Below the pieces are notes generated by a model, which made no database searches, was not told the DNA's origin, and saw nothing but the letters and a program-made list of their open reading frames with translations. From Psychroserpens sp. (GTDB taxonomy: Bacteria > Bacteroidota > Bacteroidia > Flavobacteriales > Flavobacteriaceae), in NCBI GenBank assembly GCA_017643165.1, contig JAEPNY010000005.1:1-64000 (forward strand): 64,000 bases of DNA, written 5' to 3'. How positions within the stretch are numbered: the first letter of the stretch is position 1; each line of letters starts with the position of its first letter. The position numbers and the translations under genes are program-made. Below, one piece after another: positions 61,551 through 64,000 of the stretch.

Positions 61551-63084
61551 TTGGTAATTCGATTTTAAAAGTGGTTCGATCGTTCGATAAGTCTAACGTA
61601 ATTTTTCCATCGTGCTTCTCGATAATGGTTTTTGTATAATAAAGACCAATTCCAAATCCTTTCACATCATGTGTGTTTCCTTTTGGAACGCGGTAGAATT
61701 TTTCAAAGATCTTATCCTTGTTGGCTTTAGATAATGTTTTTCCATTGTCGGATATACTAATAAGAACCGCAGAATCCTGATGAATTAATTTTATATCGAT
61801 GATATCACCTCCATATTTAAAGGCATTATCAATCACATTATTGACTGCATTTTCAAAATGGAATACATCTACTTTGCATAGCACCTCAGGATCTAAAGCT
61901 ACATTAATAGTCTTCTGCTCATTTTGAATTCTATATTTCTCAATAATTGATGAAATCACTTCGGAAATATTATAACTATCCCTATTGAGCTCTAAGCTAT
62001 CACTGTCTAATGTTGCTGTTTCCAATAGCTTTTCTACCATAGTATTTAGTTTAGAAAGCTGTTGATTAGACATATTGAGATACGTGTTCGTTTTATTTTT
62101 ATCGTCAAGCACATCAAAATTCTGAATGCTTTCAAGTGCAACACCAATTGTTGCTATTGGTGTTTTGAATTCGTGGGTAATATTGCTAATGAGATCATTT
62201 TTAACCTCCGCAAGTTGCTTTTGCTGTTTAATAATCTTCAACAAATAGAATAAACTACTGATAACAGCTAAAACTAATAACGTAGAGATTAATATCCCTA
62301 GAAGACTGCGTTTTAAAACCACCCAAGTTTCGTTTTCATAAACAATTTTAAGTTCACTATTCTTAGGTAAGAACGTAGATCTAGATGTATTACTTAAAAA
62401 GAATTTATAGTTTTCATTTATAGAATCATGAGCAATGACCTTCACATTAGTGCTATTGGTTTTGATTGAATCGTTATAATCTAGTCGATATTCGAGATCA
62501 ATTTGTTTTCGTTTAAGATCAGATTTTAAAAGGCTATCTACTTTTTTAAGATCTAACGAGTCATTTTTTATCGAGATAACAATTTTTGAAGTTAGGATTT
62601 CAAAGTCGGAAAGATCGATTTTTAAACTGTCTGCCGACTGTTCTGCCTTCAGCTCTTTCATTTGCTGTTTGAACTCCTGCGGACTTAGCTTACTGTCAGG
62701 TTTACGATCGGCAGCGTTCATTGAATCTACTTGTCGTCCTCGCAATACTGTAACCCCTTCAACATTTCCGAATTTAACCGAATCAAGTGAATGGAATTGA
62801 TCATTAGTCTCATCAATCGATTTAGCGAGTTCATCTAAAAAACCGCCGTCTTCGAACACGCCTTGCTGAGCGGTTCCGTCAAGTTTTAATCCTAGTGTCG
62901 TTGCTTGCGCTAAAGTTGTATAATAATCGTCAACTGATTTGTCTAGACTAGTTTGAACGTCCTTAACTAATTGCTCTTTATTGGATTGATAGTTCTTATA
63001 ATTCCAATAGGATTGGATGCCTATTGTAGCAATAATAACAACTATTATTAAATAAAGCGTATATCTATATTTAGCATCATTCAT
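61543..63084 (-). CDS. Sensor histidine kinase, partner of the OmpR-type regulator
   Basis: A 513-residue membrane kinase with two membrane helices (about 9-27 and 263-285) enclosing a periplasmic sensor region rich in K/D/S helices (about 28-260). The dimerisation/phospho-acceptor motif NITHEFKTPIATI gives His304; the ATPase has the N box NNVIDNAFKYGG, VLISISDNGKT and GFGIGLYYTK. The overlap with the regulator gene confirms a cognate pair. No PAS or HAMP domain is evident. The periplasmic stimulus is unknown. Confidence 0.93.
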   Translation of the reverse strand: MNDAKYRYTLYLIIVVIIATIGIQSYWNYKNYQSNKEQLVKDVQTSLDKSVDDYYTTLAQATTLGLKLDGTAQQGVFEDGGFLDELAKSIDETNDQFHSLDSVKFGNVEGVTVLRGRQVDSMNAADRKPDSKLSPQEFKQQMKELKAEQSADSLKIDLSDFEILTSKIVISIKNDSLDLKKVDSLLKSDLKRKQIDLEYRLDYNDSIKTNSTNVKVIAHDSINENYKFFLSNTSRSTFLPKNSELKIVYENETWVVLKRSLLGILISTLLVLAVISSLFYLLKIIKQQKQLAEVKNDLISNITHEFKTPIATIGVALESIQNFDVLDDKNKTNTYLNMSNQQLSKLNTMVEKLLETATLDSDSLELNRDSYNISEVISSIIEKYRIQNEQKTINVALDPEVLCKVDVFHFENAVNNVIDNAFKYGGDIIDIKLIHQDSAVLISISDNGKTLSKANKDKIFEKFYRVPKGNTHDVKGFGIGLYYTKTIIEKHDGKITLDLSNDRTTFKIELPNV

Positions 63085-63123
63085 AAGTCAAAAGTAATTG
63101 TTAAAACCCTTATAAACTAATCG

Positions 63124-63149
63124 GTTAACACACGTTAACACTGGTTAAC
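63124..63149. promoter_or_regulatory. Triple GTTAAC direct-repeat array, candidate response-regulator site
   Basis: GTTAAC occurs at 63124-63129, 63134-63139 and 63144-63149, one helical turn (10 bp) apart, with the first two followed by AC. The array ends 22 bp before the -7 box of the divergent secreted-protein gene and sits upstream of the kinase gene. Confidence 0.6.
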
Positions 63150-63171
63150 TATAAATGCTATAATCACCAGA

Positions 63172-63179
63172 TATATTTG
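63172..63179 (+). promoter_or_regulatory. Promoter -7 box of the secreted-protein gene
   Basis: TATATTTG, a perfect -7 match 30 nt before the ATG. No TTG stands at -33, which fits a promoter that needs an activator bound at the GTTAAC array. Confidence 0.6.
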
Positions 63180-63209
63180 TGGTGTATTAATCATTAAAAA
63201 CCAAAAAAC

Positions 63210-63581
63210 ATGAAAACCGTATTTACATTTTTAGGACTATTTATTGCGACAATAACATTAAGTTTCGCACAAGAAGTTAAAGGCCAAATCACAATGGATG
63301 ACATTCAACTTAAAGACTTGAAGATTTCAGTTACAGTAGATTCTGCTGAAGAGATCAAAGAGGTGTTTAAAGTAGGTGATATAAAAGAGCTTTTAGAAGA
63401 AGTGAGTACTAATGAAGACGTGACATTCGAATTAATATGCAATGGAGACAAGATGTCTAATGGTAAACTAAGTTCACTTACCTATAAAATAGACGGAAAT
63501 ACAAATAATATTAAAGACTTTCTTAAACGCGTCAAAGAGATACGTAAAGGAGCAATCAACTATTATAACAACAAGGACTAA
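63210..63581 (+). CDS. Small secreted protein, unknown function
   Basis: A 123-residue exported protein: signal peptide (about 1-20, ending TLSFAQ), then a short beta/alpha domain with charged repeats (VKGQITMDDIQLKDLKISV, DNTNNIKDFLKRVKE-like end). No catalytic motif is seen. It is transcribed away from the two-component genes, with the GTTAAC array between, and is followed by a GLPGLI gene after a strong hairpin. A target or feedback partner of the kinase is a plausible inference from position. Confidence 0.7.
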   Translation: MKTVFTFLGLFIATITLSFAQEVKGQITMDDIQLKDLKISVTVDSAEEIKEVFKVGDIKELLEEVSTNEDVTFELICNGDKMSNGKLSSLTYKIDGNTNNIKDFLKRVKEIRKGAINYYNNKD

Positions 63582-63587
63582 ATCCGC

Positions 63588-63632
63588 AAAGCACTATGCT
63601 ATTTTTTACCGTAATTTAGCATAGTGCTTTTT
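63588..63632 (+). terminator. Strong hairpin after the small secreted-protein gene
   Basis: A 14-bp perfect stem (63588-63601 with 63617-63630) with a 15-nt loop. The trailing T-run is short, so termination may be partial and the GLPGLI gene may be reached by read-through. Confidence 0.7.
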
Positions 63633-63644
63633 AAAACTTAAGAC

Positions 63645-64000
63645 ATGAAAGTAATTGTAAAAATTGTCGTTGCATTCATAATTATGGTGTCTTCGACGTT
63701 AGGTGCTCAGGACTTTCAAGGTGTTGCAACTTATAAAACATCGAGAAAGGTGAATATTCAAATTGATAGTACGAAGGTCAATTCGGCAATGCACGAGCAA
63801 ATGATGGAAATGCTTAAAAAGCAATTTCAAAAAACGTTTATACTCACCTTCGATAAAGAGTCATCAATATATAAGGAAGATGAAGTCTTAGAATCTCCAC
63901 AAGTAGGAGGCGCCACAATGAGCGTCGTAATGTTAGGCGATGGCGCTTCGGATATTCTTTATAAGAACACCAAAGAAAACCGCTTTAGTAATTATACTGA
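63645..64000 (+). CDS. GLPGLI family protein, N-terminal part (cut by window end)
   Basis: An open frame from the ATG at 63645 runs off the window, giving 118 residues. Signal peptide (about 1-22, ending TLGAQ), then DFQGVATYKTSRKV, FILTFDKESSIYKEDEVL and the later DILYKNTKENRFSNYTE, the pattern of GLPGLI proteins, a Bacteroidota-specific secreted family of unknown function. It lies 64 nt after the small secreted-protein gene in the same direction; both could belong to the output of the adjacent two-component system. Confidence 0.82.
   Translation, partial: MKVIVKIVVAFIIMVSSTLGAQDFQGVATYKTSRKVNIQIDSTKVNSAMHEQMMEMLKKQFQKTFILTFDKESSIYKEDEVLESPQVGGATMSVVMLGDGASDILYKNTKENRFSNYT

Noticed and set aside
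1-64000. CRISPR array, insertion sequences, prophage, restriction or toxin-antitoxin loci
   Set aside because: Looked for repeats, transposase-like motifs and defence domains on both strands; none found. The only mobile-element-like trace is the duplicated tRNA-Leu end.

Overview
The window is a stretch of chromosome from a member of the Bacteroidota, most likely a marine-type Flavobacteriaceae. The DNA is AT-rich. Promoters follow the Bacteroidota pattern (TTG, 17-20 nt spacer, TAnnTTTG) and classical Shine-Dalgarno sequences are largely absent. Lineage markers include a T9SS/gliding adhesin C-terminus next to a PorP/SprF protein, DUF6089, DUF5686, GLPGLI, a short RpoD, a FolK-deoxynucleoside kinase fusion, paired OmpH/Skp chaperones beside BamA, and a K+-dependent membrane pyrophosphatase. 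It is almost entirely core genome: I see no CRISPR array, prophage, insertion sequence or restriction/defence locus.

Layout. 1-1.9 kb: 3' end of a large T9SS adhesin and its PorP/SprF partner. 2-6.8 kb: a VWA lipoprotein, then a LytS-like kinase/LytTR regulator pair and a gamma-carbonic-anhydrase-like protein. 6.8-15 kb: a leftward envelope block (CBS protein, nadK, DUF6089, uppS, bamA, two ompH, murI). 15-20.5 kb: rightward pdxJ, an alpha/beta hydrolase, a small membrane protein, then tig-clpP-clpX. 20.7-30.1 kb: PD40 protein, GH3-like protein, DUF2797, LysE-type exporter, rpsU-rpoD, AsmA-like protein and a queuosine-precursor transporter. 30.2-34.9 kb: folK-dNK fusion, TrmH-type methyltransferase, mutS, tRNA-Gly and tRNA-Leu, followed by a duplicated tRNA-Leu 3' end. 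35-38.7 kb: small envelope lipoproteins and a serine hydrolase. 38.8-42.3 kb: waaA, a DegT aminotransferase and galE. 42.4-50.7 kb: lspA, fabD, a membrane-anchored DHFR fusion, a lone CBM48 protein, thyA, a nucleoside transporter with an extra N-terminal domain, a DUF151 nuclease and etfA/etfB. 51-57.7 kb: pdhB, DUF5686, ppa and hppA. 57.8-64 kb: a Cys/His protein of unknown function, App1-like phosphatase, a second dNK, an OmpR-type two-component system, a small secreted protein and the start of a GLPGLI gene.

Functional links. Outer-membrane biogenesis (bamA, ompH x2, uppS, murI, lspA, waaA, AsmA-like) is strongly represented. A nucleotide/folate theme recurs at separate places: folK-dNK, stand-alone dNK, DHFR, thyA, nucleoside transporter. 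Soluble and membrane pyrophosphatases are adjacent.

Most interesting observations: (1) three GTTAAC copies spaced exactly 10 bp apart between the OmpR-type kinase gene and a divergently transcribed secreted-protein gene, looking like a response-regulator site; (2) a DHFR fused to a two-helix membrane anchor through an A10 tract at which slippage in either direction would cut off the DHFR domain; (3) a 52-bp duplication of the tRNA-Leu 3' end plus terminator, bracketing a gene-less scar; (4) a nucleoside transporter carrying an exported lipocalin-like domain. No clearly new multi-gene system is visible. All functional calls come from reading the sequence; no database search was run.
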